The position numbers were made by a program, and so were the translations under genes. DNA of 64,000 nucleotides from Eledone cirrhosa. Lineage: Eukaryota > Mollusca > Cephalopoda > Octopoda > Eledonidae. The notes beneath the pieces are model-generated. The model was not told where the DNA came from, did not search any database, and saw nothing but the letters and a program-made list of their open reading frames with translations. This document shows, in pieces, positions 27,401 to 39,900 of the stretch (positions are counted from its first letter, which is position 1; each line of letters starts with the position of its first letter). The DNA lies in NCBI GenBank assembly GCA_964016885.1, contig OZ024759.1, positions 5,599,794-5,663,793 of the forward strand. Direction: 5' to 3'.

Positions 27401-28497
27401 TGAGAATTCATTTAAGTTCATGGTATTAGCTGTCAGAAGTAACTCCACTGTTGGTGAGAATTCATTTAAGTTCATGGTACTAGCTGTCAGAAGTAACTCC
27501 AATGTTGGTGGGAATTCATTTAAGTTCATGGTATTAGCTGTCAGAAGGAACTCCACTGTTGGTGAGAATTCATTTAAGTTCATGGTATTAGCTGTCAGAA
27601 GTAACTTCACTGTTGGTGAGAATTCATTTAAGTTCATGGTACTAGCTGTCAGAATTAACTCCACTGTTGGTGAGAATTCATTTAAGTTCATGGTATTAGC
27701 TGTCAGAAGTCACTCCAATGTTGGTGAGAATTCATTTAAGTTCATGGTATTAGCTGTCAGAAGTAACTCCACTGTTGGTGAGAATTCATTTAAGTTCATG
27801 GTATTAGCTGTCAGAAGTAACTCCACTGTTGGTGAGAATTCTTTTAAGTTCATGGTATTAGCTGTCAGAAGTAACTCCACTGTTGGTGAGAATTCATTTA
27901 AGTTCATGGTACTAGCTGTCAGAAGTAACTCCAATGTTGGTGAGAATTCATTTAAGTTCATGGTATTAGCTGTCAGAAGGAACTCCACTGTTGGTGAGAA
28001 TTCATTTAAGTTCATGGTATTAGCTGTCAGAAGTAACTCCACTGTTGGTGAGAATTCATTTAAGTTCATGGTACTAGCTGTCAGAAGTAACTCCAATGTT
28101 GGTGAGAATTCATTTAAGTTCATGGTATTAGCTGTCAGAAGTAACTCCACTGTTGGTGAGAATTCATTTAAGTCATGGTATTAGCTGTCAGAAGTAACTC
28201 CAATGTTGGTGAGAATTCATTTAAGTTCATGGTATTAGCTGTCAGAAGTAACTCCACTGTTGGTGAGAATTCATTTAAGTTCATGGTATTAGCTGTCAGA
28301 AGTAACTCCACTGTTGGTGAGAATTCATTTAAGTTCATGGTACTAGCTGTCAGAAGTAACTCCAATGTTGGTGAGAATTCATTTAAGTTCATGGTATTAG
28401 CTGTCAGAATTAACTCCACTGTTGGTGAGAATTCATTTAAGTTCATGGTATTAGCTGTCAGAAGGAACTCCAATGTTGGTGAGAATTCATTTAAGTC
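21484..28497. repeat. Super-repeat copy 5, left domain (about 7.0 kb, longest)
   Basis: It matches copy 4 at an offset of 4,639 bp up to about 24.6 kb. It then repeats the later half: CCCCAATATTGG blocks at 23,533 and 24,990 (1,457 bp apart) and TTAGCTTTCAG blocks at 25,854 and 27,042 (1,188 bp, exactly 22 monomers). The second CCCCAATATTGG block is shorter than the first (6 monomers against 11). Private single changes include GGAAGGCC at about 21,556 and TTAGATGTCAG at about 23,930. Confidence 0.75.
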
Positions 28498-31400
28498 ATG
28501 GTACTAGCTGTCAGAAGAAACTCCACTGTTGGTGAGAATTCATTTAAGTTCATGGTATTAGCTGTCAGAAGGAACGCCACTGTTGGTGAGAATTCATTTA
28601 AGTTCATGGTATTAGCTGTCAGAAGTAACTCCACTGTTGGTGAGAATTCATTTAAGTTCATGGTACTAGCTGTCAGAAGTAACTCCAATGTTGGTGAGAA
28701 TTCATTTAAGTCATGGTACTAGCTGTCAGAAGTAACTCCACTGTTGGTGAGAATTCATTTAAGTTCATGGTATTAGTTTGTCAGAAGTAACTCCACTGTT
28801 GGTGAGAATTCATTTAAGTCATGGTATTAGTTGTCAGAAGTAACTCCAATGTTGGTGAGAATTCATTTAAGTTCATGGTATTAGCTGTCAGAAGTAACTC
28901 CACTGTTGGTGAGAATTCATTTAAGTTCATGGTACTAGCTGTCAGAAGTAACTCCACTGTTGGTGAGAATTCATTTAAGTTCATGGTATTAGTTTGTCAG
29001 AAGTAACTCCACTGTTGGTGAGAATTCATTTAAGTCATGGTACTAGCTGTCAGATGTAACTCCAATGTTGGTGAGAATTCATTTAAGTTCATGGTATTAG
29101 CTGTCAGAAGTAACTCCACTGTTGGTGAGAATTCATTTAAGTTCATGGTACTAGCTGTCAGAAGTAACTCCAATGTTGGTGAGAATTCATTTAAGTTCAT
29201 GGTATTAGCTGTCAGAAGTAACTCCACTGTTGGTGAGAATTCATTTAAGTCATGGTATTAGCTGTCAGAAGTAACTCCAATGTTGGTGAGAATTCATTTA
29301 AGTTCATGGTATTAGCTGTCAGAAGTAACTCCACTGTTGGTGAGAATTCATTTAAGTTCATGGTATTAGCTGTCAGAAGTAACCCCACTGTTGGTGAGAA
29401 TTCATTTAAGTTCATGGTACTAGCTGTCAGAAGTAACTCCACTGTTGGTGAGAATTCATTTAAGTTTATGGTATTAGCTGTCAGAAGTAACTCCAATGTT
29501 GGTGAGAATTCATTTAAGTTCATGGTATTAGCTGTCAGAAGTAACTCCAATGTTGGTGAGAATTCATTTAAGTTCATGTTATTAGCTGTCAGAAGTAACT
29601 CCACTGTTGGTGAGAATTCATTTAAGTTCATGGTACTAGCTGTCAGAAGTAACTCCACTGTTGGTGAGAATTCATTTAAGTTCATGGTATTAGTTTGTCA
29701 GAAGTAACTCCACTGTTGGTGAGAATTCATTTAAGTCATGGTATTAGCTGTCAGAAGTAACTCCAATGTTGGTGAGAATTCATTTAATTTCATGGTATTA
29801 GCTGTCAGAAGTAACTCCACTGTTGGTGAGAATTCATTTAAGTTCATGGTATTAGCTGTCAGAAGTAACTCCACTGTTGGTGAGAATTCATTTAAGTTCA
29901 TGGTACTAGCTGTCAGAAGTAACTCCACTGTTGGTGAGAATTCATTTAAGTTCATGGTATTAGTTTGTCAGAAGTAACTCCACTGTTGGTGAGAATTCAT
30001 TTAAGTCATGGTATTAGTTGTCAGAAGTAACTCCAATGTTGGTGAGAATTCATTTAAGTTCATGGTATTAGCTGTCAGAAGTAACTCCAATGTTGGTGAG
30101 AATTCATTTAAGTTCATGGTATTAGCTGTCAGAAGTAACTCCACTGTTGGTGAGAATTCATTTAAGTCATGGTATTAGCTGTCAGAAGTAACTCCATTGT
30201 TGGTGAGAATTCATTTAAGTCATGGTACTAGCTGTCAGAAATAACTCCACTGTTGGTGAGAATTCATTTAAGTTCATGGTATTAGTTTGTCAGAAGTAAC
30301 TCCACTGTTGGTGAGAATTCATTTAAGTCATGGTATTAGTTGTCAGAAGTAACTCCAATGTTGGTGAGAATTCATTTAAGTTCATGGTACTAGCTGTCAG
30401 AAGTAACTCCATTGTTGGTGAGAATTCATTTAAGTTCATGGTACTAGCTGTCAGAAGTAACTCCACTGTTGGTGAGAATTCATTTAAGTTCATGGTATTA
30501 GTTTGTCAGAAGTAACTCCACTGTTGGTGAGAATTCATTTAAGTTCATGGTATTAGCTGTCAGAAGTCACTCCACTGTTGGTGAGAATTCATTTAAGTTC
30601 ATGGTACTAGCTGTCAGAAGTAACCCCAATATTGGTGAGAATTCATTTAAGTTCATGGTATTAGCTGTCAGAAGTCACTCCAATGTTGGTGAGAATTCAT
30701 TTAAGTTCATGGTATTAGCTGTCAGAAGTAACTCCACTGTTGGTGAGAATTCATTTAAGTTCATGGTATTAGCTGTCAGAAGTAACTCCACTGTTGGTGA
30801 GAATTCATTTAAGTTCATGGTATTAGCTGTCAGAAGTAACTCCACTGTTGGTGAGAATTCATTTAAGTTCATGGTACTAGCTGTCAGAAGTAACTCCAAT
30901 GTTGGTGAGAATTCATTTAAGTTCATGGTATTAGCTGTCAGAAGGAACTCCACTGTTGGTGAGAATTCATTTAAGTTCATGGTATTAGCTGTCAGAAGTA
31001 ACTCCACTGTTGGTGAGAATTCATTTAAGTTCATGGTACTAGCTGTCAGAAGTAACTCCAATGTTGGTGAGAATTCATTTAAGTTCATGGTATTAGCTGT
31101 CAGAAGTAACTCCACTGTTGGTGAGAATTCATTTAAGTCATGGTATTAGTTTGTCAGAAGTAACTCCACTGTTGGTGAGAATTCATTTAAGTCATGGTAT
31201 TAGTTGTCAGAAGTAACTCCAATGTTGGTGAGAATTCATTTAAGTTCATGGTACTAGCTGTCAGAAGTAACTACATTGTTGGTGAGAATTCATTTAAGTT
31301 CATGGTACTAGCTGTCAGAAGTAACTCCACTGTTGGTGAGAATTCATTTAAGTTCATGGTATTAGTTTGTCAGAAGTAACTCCACTGTTGGTGAGAATTC

Positions 31401-33736
31401 ATTTAAGTCATGGTATTAGTTGTCAGAAGTAACTCCAATGTTGGTGAGAATTCATTTAAGTTCATGGTATTAGCTGTCAGAAGTAACTCCAATGTTGGTG
31501 AGAATTCATTTAAGTTCATGGTATTAGCTGTCAGAAGTAACTCCACTGTTGGTGAGAATTCATTTAAGTCATGGTATTAGCTGTCAGAAGTAACTCCATT
31601 GTTGGTGAGAATTCATTTAAGTCATGGTACTAGCTGTCAGAAATAACTCCACTGTTGGTGAGAATTCATTTAAGTTCATGGTATTAGTTTGTCAGAAGTA
31701 ACTCCACTGTTGGTGAGAATTCATTTAAGTCATGGTATTAGTTGTCAGAAGTAACTCCAATGTTGGTGAGAATTCATTTAAGTTCATGGTACTAGCTGTC
31801 AGAAGTAACTCCATTGTTGGTGAGAATTCATTTAAGTTCATGGTACTAGCTGTCAGAAGTAACTCCACTGTTGGTGAGAATTCATTTAAGTTCATGGTAT
31901 TAGTTTGTCAGAAGTAACTCCACTGTTGGTGAGAATTCATTTAAGTTCATGGTATTAGCTGTCAGAAGTCACTCCACTGTTGGTGAGAATTCATTTAAGT
32001 TCATGGTACTAGCTGTCAGAAGTAACCCCAATATTGGTGAGAATTCATTTAAGTTCATGGTATTAGCTGTCAGAAGTCACTCCAATGTTGGTGAGAATTC
32101 ATTTAAGTTCATGGTATTAGCTGTCAGAAGTAACTCCACTGTTGGTGAGAATTCATTTAAGTTCATGGTATTAGCTGTCAGAAGTAACTCCACTGTTGGT
32201 GAGAATTCATTTAAGTTCATGGTATTAGCTGTCAGAAGTAACTCCACTGTTGGTGAGAATTCATTTAAGTTCATGGTACTAGCTGTCAGAAGTAACTCCA
32301 ATGTTGGTGAGAATTCATTTAAGTTCATGGTATTAGCTGTCAGAAGGAACTCCACTGTTGGTGAGAATTCATTTAAGTTCATGGTATTAGCTGTCAGAAG
32401 TAACTCCACTGTTGGTGAGAATTCATTTAAGTTCATGGTACTAGCTGTCAGAAGTAACTCCAATGTTGGTGAGAATTCATTTAAGTTCATGGTATTAGCT
32501 GTCAGAAGTAACTCCACTGTTGGTGAGAATTCATTTAAGTCATGGTATTAGTTTGTCAGAAGTAACTCCACTGTTGGTGAGAATTCATTTAAGTCATGGT
32601 ATTAGTTGTCAGAAGTAACTCCAATGTTGGTGAGAATTCATTTAAGTTCATGGTACTAGCTGTCAGAAGTAACTACATTGTTGGTGAGAATTCATTTAAG
32701 TTCATGGTATTAGCTGTCAGAAGTAACTCCACTGTTGGTGAGAATTCATTTAAGTTCATGGTACTAGCTGTCAGAAGTAACTCCACTGTTGGTGAGAATT
32801 CATTTAAGTGTCATGGTATTAGCTGTCAGAAGTAACTCCAATGTTGGTGAGAATTCATTTAAGTTCATGGTATTAGCTGTCAGAAGTAACTCCACTGTTG
32901 GTGAGAATTCATTTAAGTTCATGGTATTAGCTGTCAGAAGTAACTCCACTGTTGGTGAGAATTCATTTAAGTTCATGGTATTAGTTTGTCAGAAGTAACT
33001 CCACTGTTGGTGAGAATTCATTTAAGTCATGGTACTAGCTGTCAGAAGTAACTCCACTGTTGGTGAGAATTCATTTAAGTTCATGGTATTAGCTGTCAGA
33101 AGGAACGCCACTGTTGGTGAGAATTCATTTAAGTTCATGGTATTAGCTGTCAGAAGTAACTCCACTGTTGGTGAGAATTCATTTAAGTTCATGGTACTAG
33201 CTGTCAGAAGTAACTCCAATGTTGGTGGGAATTCATTTAAGTTCATGGTATTAGCTGTCAGAAGGAACTCCACTGTTGGTGAGAATTCATTTAAGTTCAT
33301 GGTATTAGCTCTCAGAAGTAACTTCACTGTTGGTGAGAATTCATTTAAGTTCATGGTACTAGCTGTCAGAATTAACTCCACTGTTGGTGAGAATTCATTT
33401 AAGTTCATGGTATTAGCTGTCAGAAGTCACTCCAATGTTGGTGAGAATTCATTTAAGTTCATGGTATTAGCTGTCAGAAGTAACTCCACTGTTGGTGAGA
33501 ATTCATTTAAGTTCATGGTATTAGCTGTCAGAAGTAACTCCACTGTTGGTGAGAATTCATTTAAGTTCATGGTATTAGCTGTCAGAAGTAACTCCACTGT
33601 TGGTGAGAATTCATTTAAGTTCATGGTACTAGCTGTCAGAAGTAACTCCAATGTTGGTGAGAATTCATTTAAGTTCATGGTATTAGCTGTCAGAAGTAAC
33701 TCCACTGTTGGTGAGAATTCATTTAAGTCATGGTAT
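28498..33736. repeat. Super-repeat copy 6, left domain, truncated at the domain boundary
   Basis: It matches copy 5 at an offset of 7,014 bp (start block 28,498, CAGATGTAAC 29,037, 9-monomer block 29,252, TTTAATTTCATGG 29,738). It has two CCCCAATATTGG blocks (30,547 and 31,949, 1,402 bp apart). The AACTACATTG change is private to this copy and occurs twice, near 31,268 and 32,672, about 1,402 bp apart, so it predates the internal duplication. No TTAGCTTTCAG block is present. Family-2 variants begin at 33,737. Confidence 0.72.
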
Positions 33737-36700
33737 TAGCCGTCAGAAGTAACTCCAATGTTGGTGAGAATTCATTTAAGTTCATGGTATTAGCTGTCAG
33801 AAGGAACGCCACTGTTGGTGAGAATTCATTTAAGTTCATGGTATTAGCTGTCAGAAGTAACTGCACTGTTGGTGAGAATTCATTTAAGTTCATGGTACTA
33901 GCTGTCAGAAGTAACTCCACTGTTGGTGAGAATTTATTTAAGTTCATGGTATTAGCTGTCAGAAGGAACTCCACTGTTGGTGAGAATTCATTTAAGTTCA
34001 TGGTATTAGCTGTCAGAACGAACTCCACTGTTGGTGAGAATTCATTTAAGTTCATGGTATTAGCTGTCAGAAGTAACTCCACTGTTGGTGAGAATTCATT
34101 TAAGTTCATGGTATTAGCTGTCAGAAGTAACTCCACTGTTGGTGAGAATTCATTTAAGTCATGGTATTAGCCGTCAGAAGTAACTCCAATGTTGGTGAGA
34201 ATTCATTTAAGTTCATGGTATTAGCAGTCAGAAGTAACTCCACTGTTGGTGAGAATTCATTTAAGTTCATGGTATTAGCTGTCAGAAGTAACTCCACTGT
34301 TGGTGAGAATTCATTTAAGTTCATGGTACTAGCTGTCAGAAGTAACTCCACTGTTGGTGAGAATTCATTTAAGTTCATGGTATTAGTTTGTCAGAAGTAA
34401 CTCCACTGTTGGTGAGAATTCATTTAAGTCATGGTATTAGTTGTCAGAAGTAACTCCAATGTTGGTGAGAATTCATTTAAGTTCATGTTATTAGCTGTCA
34501 GAAGTAACTCCACTGTTGGTGAGAATTCATTTAAGTTCATGGTACTAGCTGTCAGAAGTAACTCCAATGTTGGTGAGAATTCATTTAAGTTCATGGTATT
34601 AGCTGTCAGAAGGAACTCCACTGTTGGTGAGAATTCATTTAAGTTCATGGTATTAGCTGTCAGAAGTAACTCCACTGTTGGTGAGAATTCATTTAAGTTC
34701 ATGGTATTAGCTGTCAGAAGTAACTCCACTGTTGGTGAGAATTCATTTAAGTCATGGTATTAGCCGTCAGAAGTAACTCCAATGTTGGTGAGAATTCATT
34801 TAAGTTCATGGTATTAGCTGTCAGAAGTAACTCCACTGTTGGTGAGAATTCATTTAAGTTCATGGTATTAGCTGTCAGAAGTAACTCCACTGTTGGTGAG
34901 AATTCATTTAAGTTCATGGTATTAGTTTGTCAGAAGTAACTCCACTGTTGGTGAGAATTCATTTAAGTCATGGTATTAGTTGTCAGAAGTAACTCCAATG
35001 TTGGTGAGAATTCATTTAAGTTCATGGTATTAGCTGTCAGAAGTAACTCCACTGTTGGTGAAAATTCATTTAAGTTCATGGTATTAGCTGTCAGAAGGAA
35101 CTCCAATGTTGGTGAGAATTCATTTAAGTCATGGTACTAGCTGTCAGAAGTAACTCCACTGTTGGTGAGAATTCATTTAAGTTCATGGTATTAGCTGTCA
35201 GAAGTAACTCCACTGTTGGTGAGAATTCATTTAAGTTCATGGTATTAGCTGTCAGAAGTAACTCCACTGTTGGTGAGAATTCATTTAAGTTCATGGTATT
35301 AGTTTGTCAGAAGTAACTCCACTGTTGGTGAGAATTCATTTAAGTCATGGTATTAGTTGTCAGAAGTAACTCCAATGTTGGTGAGAATTCATTTAAGTTC
35401 ATGGTATTAGCTGTCAGAAGTAACTCCACTGTTGGTGAGAATTCATTTAAGTTCATGGTATTAGCTGTCAGAAGGAACTCCAATGTTGGTGAGAATTCAT
35501 TTAAGTCATGGTACTAGCTGTCAGAAGTAACTCCACTGTTGGTGAGAATTCATTTAAGTTCATGGTATTAGCTGTCAGAAGGAACGCCACTGTTGGTGAG
35601 AATTCATTTAAGTTCATGGTATTAGCTGTCAGAAGTAACTCCACTGTTGGTGAGAATTCATTTAAGTTCATGGTACTAGCTGTCAGAAGTAACTCCAATG
35701 TTGGTGAGAATTCATTTAAGTTCATGGTATTAGCAGTCAGAAGGAACTCCACTGTTGGTGAGAATTCATTTAAGTTCATGGTATTAGCTGTCAGAAGTAA
35801 CTCCACTGTTGGTGAGAATTCATTTAAGTCATGGTATTAGCTGTCAGAAGTAACTCCATTGTTGGTGAGAATTCATTTAAGTCATGGTACTAGCTGTCAG
35901 AAGTAACTCCACTGTTGGTGAGAATTCATTTAAGTTCATGGTATTAGTTTGTCAGAAGTAACTCCACTGTTGGTGAGAATTCATTTAAGTCATGGTATTA
36001 GTTGTCAGAAGTAACTCCAATGTTGGTGAGAATTCATTTAAGTTCATGGTACTAGCTGTCAGAAGTAACTCCATTGTTGGTGAGAATTCATTTAAGTTCA
36101 TGGTACTAGCTGTCAGAAGTAACTCCACTGTTGGTGAGAATTCATTTAAGTTCATGGTATTAGTTTGTCAGAAGTAACTCCACTGTTGGTGAGAATTCAT
36201 TTAAGTCATGGTACTAGCTGTCAGAAGTAACTCCAATGTTGGTGAGAATTCATTTAAGTTCATGGTATTAGCTGTCAGAAGTAACTCCACTGTTGGTGAG
36301 AATTCATTTAAGTTCATGGTACTAGCTGTCAGAAGTAACTCCAATGTTGGTGAGAATTCATTTAAGTTCATGGTATTAGCTGTCAGAAGTAACTCCACTG
36401 TTGGTGAGAATTCATTTAAGTCATGGTATTAGATGTCAGAAGTAACTCCAATGTTGCTGAGAATTCATTTAAGTTCATGGTATTAGCTGTCAGAAGTAAC
36501 TCCACTGTTGGTGAGAATTCATTTAAGTTCATGGTACTAGCTGTCAGAAGTAACTACACTGTTGGTGAGAATTCATTTAAGTTCATGGTATTAGCTGTCA
36601 GAAGTAACTCCAATGTTGGTGAGAATTCATTTAAGTTCATGGTATTAGCTGTCAGAAGTAACTCCACTGTTGGTGAGAATTCATTTAAGTTCATGGTATT

Positions 36701-36939
36701 AGCTGTCAGAAGTAACTCCACTGTTGGTGAGAATTCATTTAAGTTCATGGTACTAGCTGTCAGAAGTAACTCCACTGTTGGTGAGAATTCATTTAAGTTC
36801 ATGGTATTAGCTGTCAGAAGGAACTCCACTGTTGGTGAGAATTCATTTAAGTTCATGGTATTAGCTGTCAGAAGTAACTCCACTGTTGGTGAGAATTCAT
36901 TTAAGTTCATGGTACTAGCTGTCAGAAGTAACTCCAATG

Positions 36940-39900
36940 TTGGTGAGAATTCATTTAAGTTCATGGTATTAGCTGTCAGAAGTAACTCCACTGTTGGTGA
37001 GAATTCATTTAAGTCATGGTATTAGCCGTCAGAAGTAACTCCAATGTTGGTGAGAATTCATTTAAGTTCATGGTATTAGCTGTCAGAAGGAACGCCACTG
37101 TTGGTGAGAATTCATTTAAGTTCATGGTATTAGCTGTCAGAAGTAACTGCACTGTTGGTGAGAATTCATTTAAGTTCATGGTACTAGCTGTCAGAAGTAA
37201 CTCCACTGTTGGTGAGAATTCATTTAAGTTCATGGTATTAGCTGTCAGAAGGAACTCCACTGTTGGTGAGAATTCATTTAAGTTCATGGTATTAGCTGTC
37301 AGAAGTAACTCCACTGTTGGTGAGAATTCATTTAAGTTCATGGTACTAGCTGTCAGAAGTAACTCCAATGTTGGTGAGAATTCATTTAAGTTCATGGTAT
37401 TAGCTGTCAGAAGTAACTCCACTGTTGGTGAGAATTCATTTAAGTCATGGTATTAGCCGTCAGAAGTAACTCCAATGTTGGTGAGAATTCATTTAAGTTC
37501 ATGGTATTAGCTGTCAGAAGTAACTCCACTGTTGGTGAGAATTCATTTAAGTTCATGGTACTAGCTGTCAGAAGTAACTCCACTGTTGGTGAGAATTCAT
37601 TTAAATTCATGGTATTAGTTTGTCAGAAGTAACTCCACTGTTGGTGAGAATTCATTTAAGTCATGGTATTAGTTGTCAGAAGTAACTCCAATGTTGGTGA
37701 GAATTCATTTAAGTTCATGGTATTAGCTGTCAGAAGTAACTCCACTGTTGGTGAGAATTCATTTAAGTTCATGGTATTAGCTGTCAGAAGGAACTCCAAT
37801 GTTGGTGTGAATTCATTTAAGTCATGGTACTAGCTGTCAGAAGTAACTCCACTGTTGGTGAGAATTCATTTAAGTTCATGGTATTAGCTGTCAGAAGGAA
37901 CGCCACTGTTGGTGAGAATTCATTTAAGTTCATGGTATTAGCTGTCAGAAGTAACTCCACTGTTGGTGAGAATTCATTTAAGTTCATGGTACTAGCTGTC
38001 AGAAGTAACTCCAATGTTGGTGAGAATTCATTTAAGTTCATGGTATTAGCTGTCAGAAGGAACTCCACTGTTGGTGAGAATTCATTTAAGTTCATGGTAT
38101 TAGTTTGTCAGAAGTAACTCCACTGTTGGTGAGAATTCATTTAAGTCATGGTATTAGTTGTCAGAAGTAACTCCAATGTTGGTGAGAATTCATGTAAGTT
38201 CATGGTATTAGCTGTCAGAAGTAACTCCACTGTTGGTGAGAATTCATTTAAGTTCATGGTATTAGCTGTCAGAAGGAACTCCAACGTTGGTGAGAATTCA
38301 TTTAAGTCATGGTACTAGCTGTCAGAAGTAACTCCACTGTTGGTGAGAATTCATTTAAGTTCATGGTATTAGCTGTCAGAAGGAACGCCACTGTTGGTGA
38401 GAATTCATTTAAGTTCATGGTATTAGCTGTCAGAAGTAACTCCACTGTTGGTGAGAATTCATTTAAGTTCATGGTACTAGCTGTCAGAAGTAACTCCAAT
38501 GTTGGTGAGAATTCATTTAAGTTCATGGTATTAGCAGTCAGAAGGAACTCCACTGTTGGTGAGAATTCATTTAAGTTCATGGTATTAGCTGTCAGAAGTA
38601 ACTCCACTGTTGGTGAGAATTCATTTAAGTCATGGTATTAGCTGTCAGAAGTAACTCCATTGTTGGTGAGAATTCATTTAAGTCATGGTACTAGCTGTCA
38701 GAAGTAACTCCACTGTTGGTGAGAATTCATTTAAGTTCATGGTATTAGTTTGTCAGAAGTAACTCCACTGTTGGTGAGAATTCATTTAAGTCATGGTATT
38801 AGTTGTCAGAAGTAACTCCAATGTTGGTGAGAATTCATTTAAGTTCATGGTACTAGCTGTCAGAAGTAACTCCATTGTTGGTGAGAATTCATTTAAGTTC
38901 ATGGTACTAGCTGTCAGAAGTAACTCCACTGTTGGTGAGAATTCATTTAAGTTCATGGTACTAGTTTGTCAGAAGTAACTCCACTGTTGGTGAGAATTCA
39001 TTTAAGTCATGGTACTAGCTGTCAGAAGTAACTCCAATGTTGGTGAGAATTCATTTAAGTTCATGGTATTAGCTGTCAGAAGGAACTCCACTGTTGGTGA
39101 GAATTCATTTCAGTTCATGGTATTAGCTGTCAGAAGTAACTCCACTGTTGGTGAGAATTCATTTAAGTTCATGGTACTAGCTGTCAGAAGTAACTCCAAT
39201 GTTGGTGAGAATTCATTTAAGTTCATGGTATTAGCTGTCAGAAGTAACTCCACTGTTGGTGAGAAAGCATTTAAGTCATAGTATTAGATGTCAGAAGTAA
39301 CTCCAATGTTGCTGAGAATTCATTTAAGTTCATGGTATTAGCTGTCAGAAGTAACTCCACTGTTGGTGAGAATTCATTTAAGATCATGGTACTAGCTGTC
39401 AGAAGTAACTACACTGTTGGTGAGAATTCATTTAAGTTCATGGTATTAGCTGTCAGAAGTAACTCCAATGTTGGTGAGAATTCATTTAAGTTCATGGTAT
39501 TAGCTGTCAGAAGTAACTCCACTGTTGGTGAGAATTCATTTAAGTTCATGGTACTAGCTGTCAGAAGTAACTCCAATGTTGGTGAGAATTCATTTAAGTT
39601 CATGGTATTAGCTGTCAGAAGGAACTCCACTGTTGGTGAGAATTCATTTAAGTTCATGGTATTAGCTGTCAGAAGTAACTCCACTGTTGGTGAGAATTCA
39701 TTTAAGTTCATGGTACTAGCTGTCAGAAGTAACTCCAATGTTGGTGAGAATTCATTTAAGTTCATGGTATTAGCTGTCAGAAGGAACTCCACTGTTGGTG
39801 AGAATTCATTTAAGTTCATGGTATTAGCTGTCAGAAGTAACTCCACTGTTGGTGAGAATTCATTTAAGTTCATGGTATTAGCTGTCAGAAGTAACTCCAC

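Larger units (their letters stand above)
1..33736. repeat. Left satellite domain (variant family 1)
   Basis: This half is defined by monomer variants that I find only here: AGTCACTCC, the CCCCAATATTGG monomer, TTTAATTTCATGG, AGAAATAACTCC (for example 1806), CAGATGTAAC, TTAGCTTTCAG, TTTGTGAGAAG, AAGTGTCATGG, AAGTTTATGG, GAATTCTTTT and TTGGTGGGAATTC. They recur in a fixed relative order, forming a super-repeat present six times. The last AGTCACTCC monomer is near 33,425. TTAGCCGTCAG, common to the right, never appears before 33,738. The left edge of the domain is outside the window. Confidence 0.85.
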
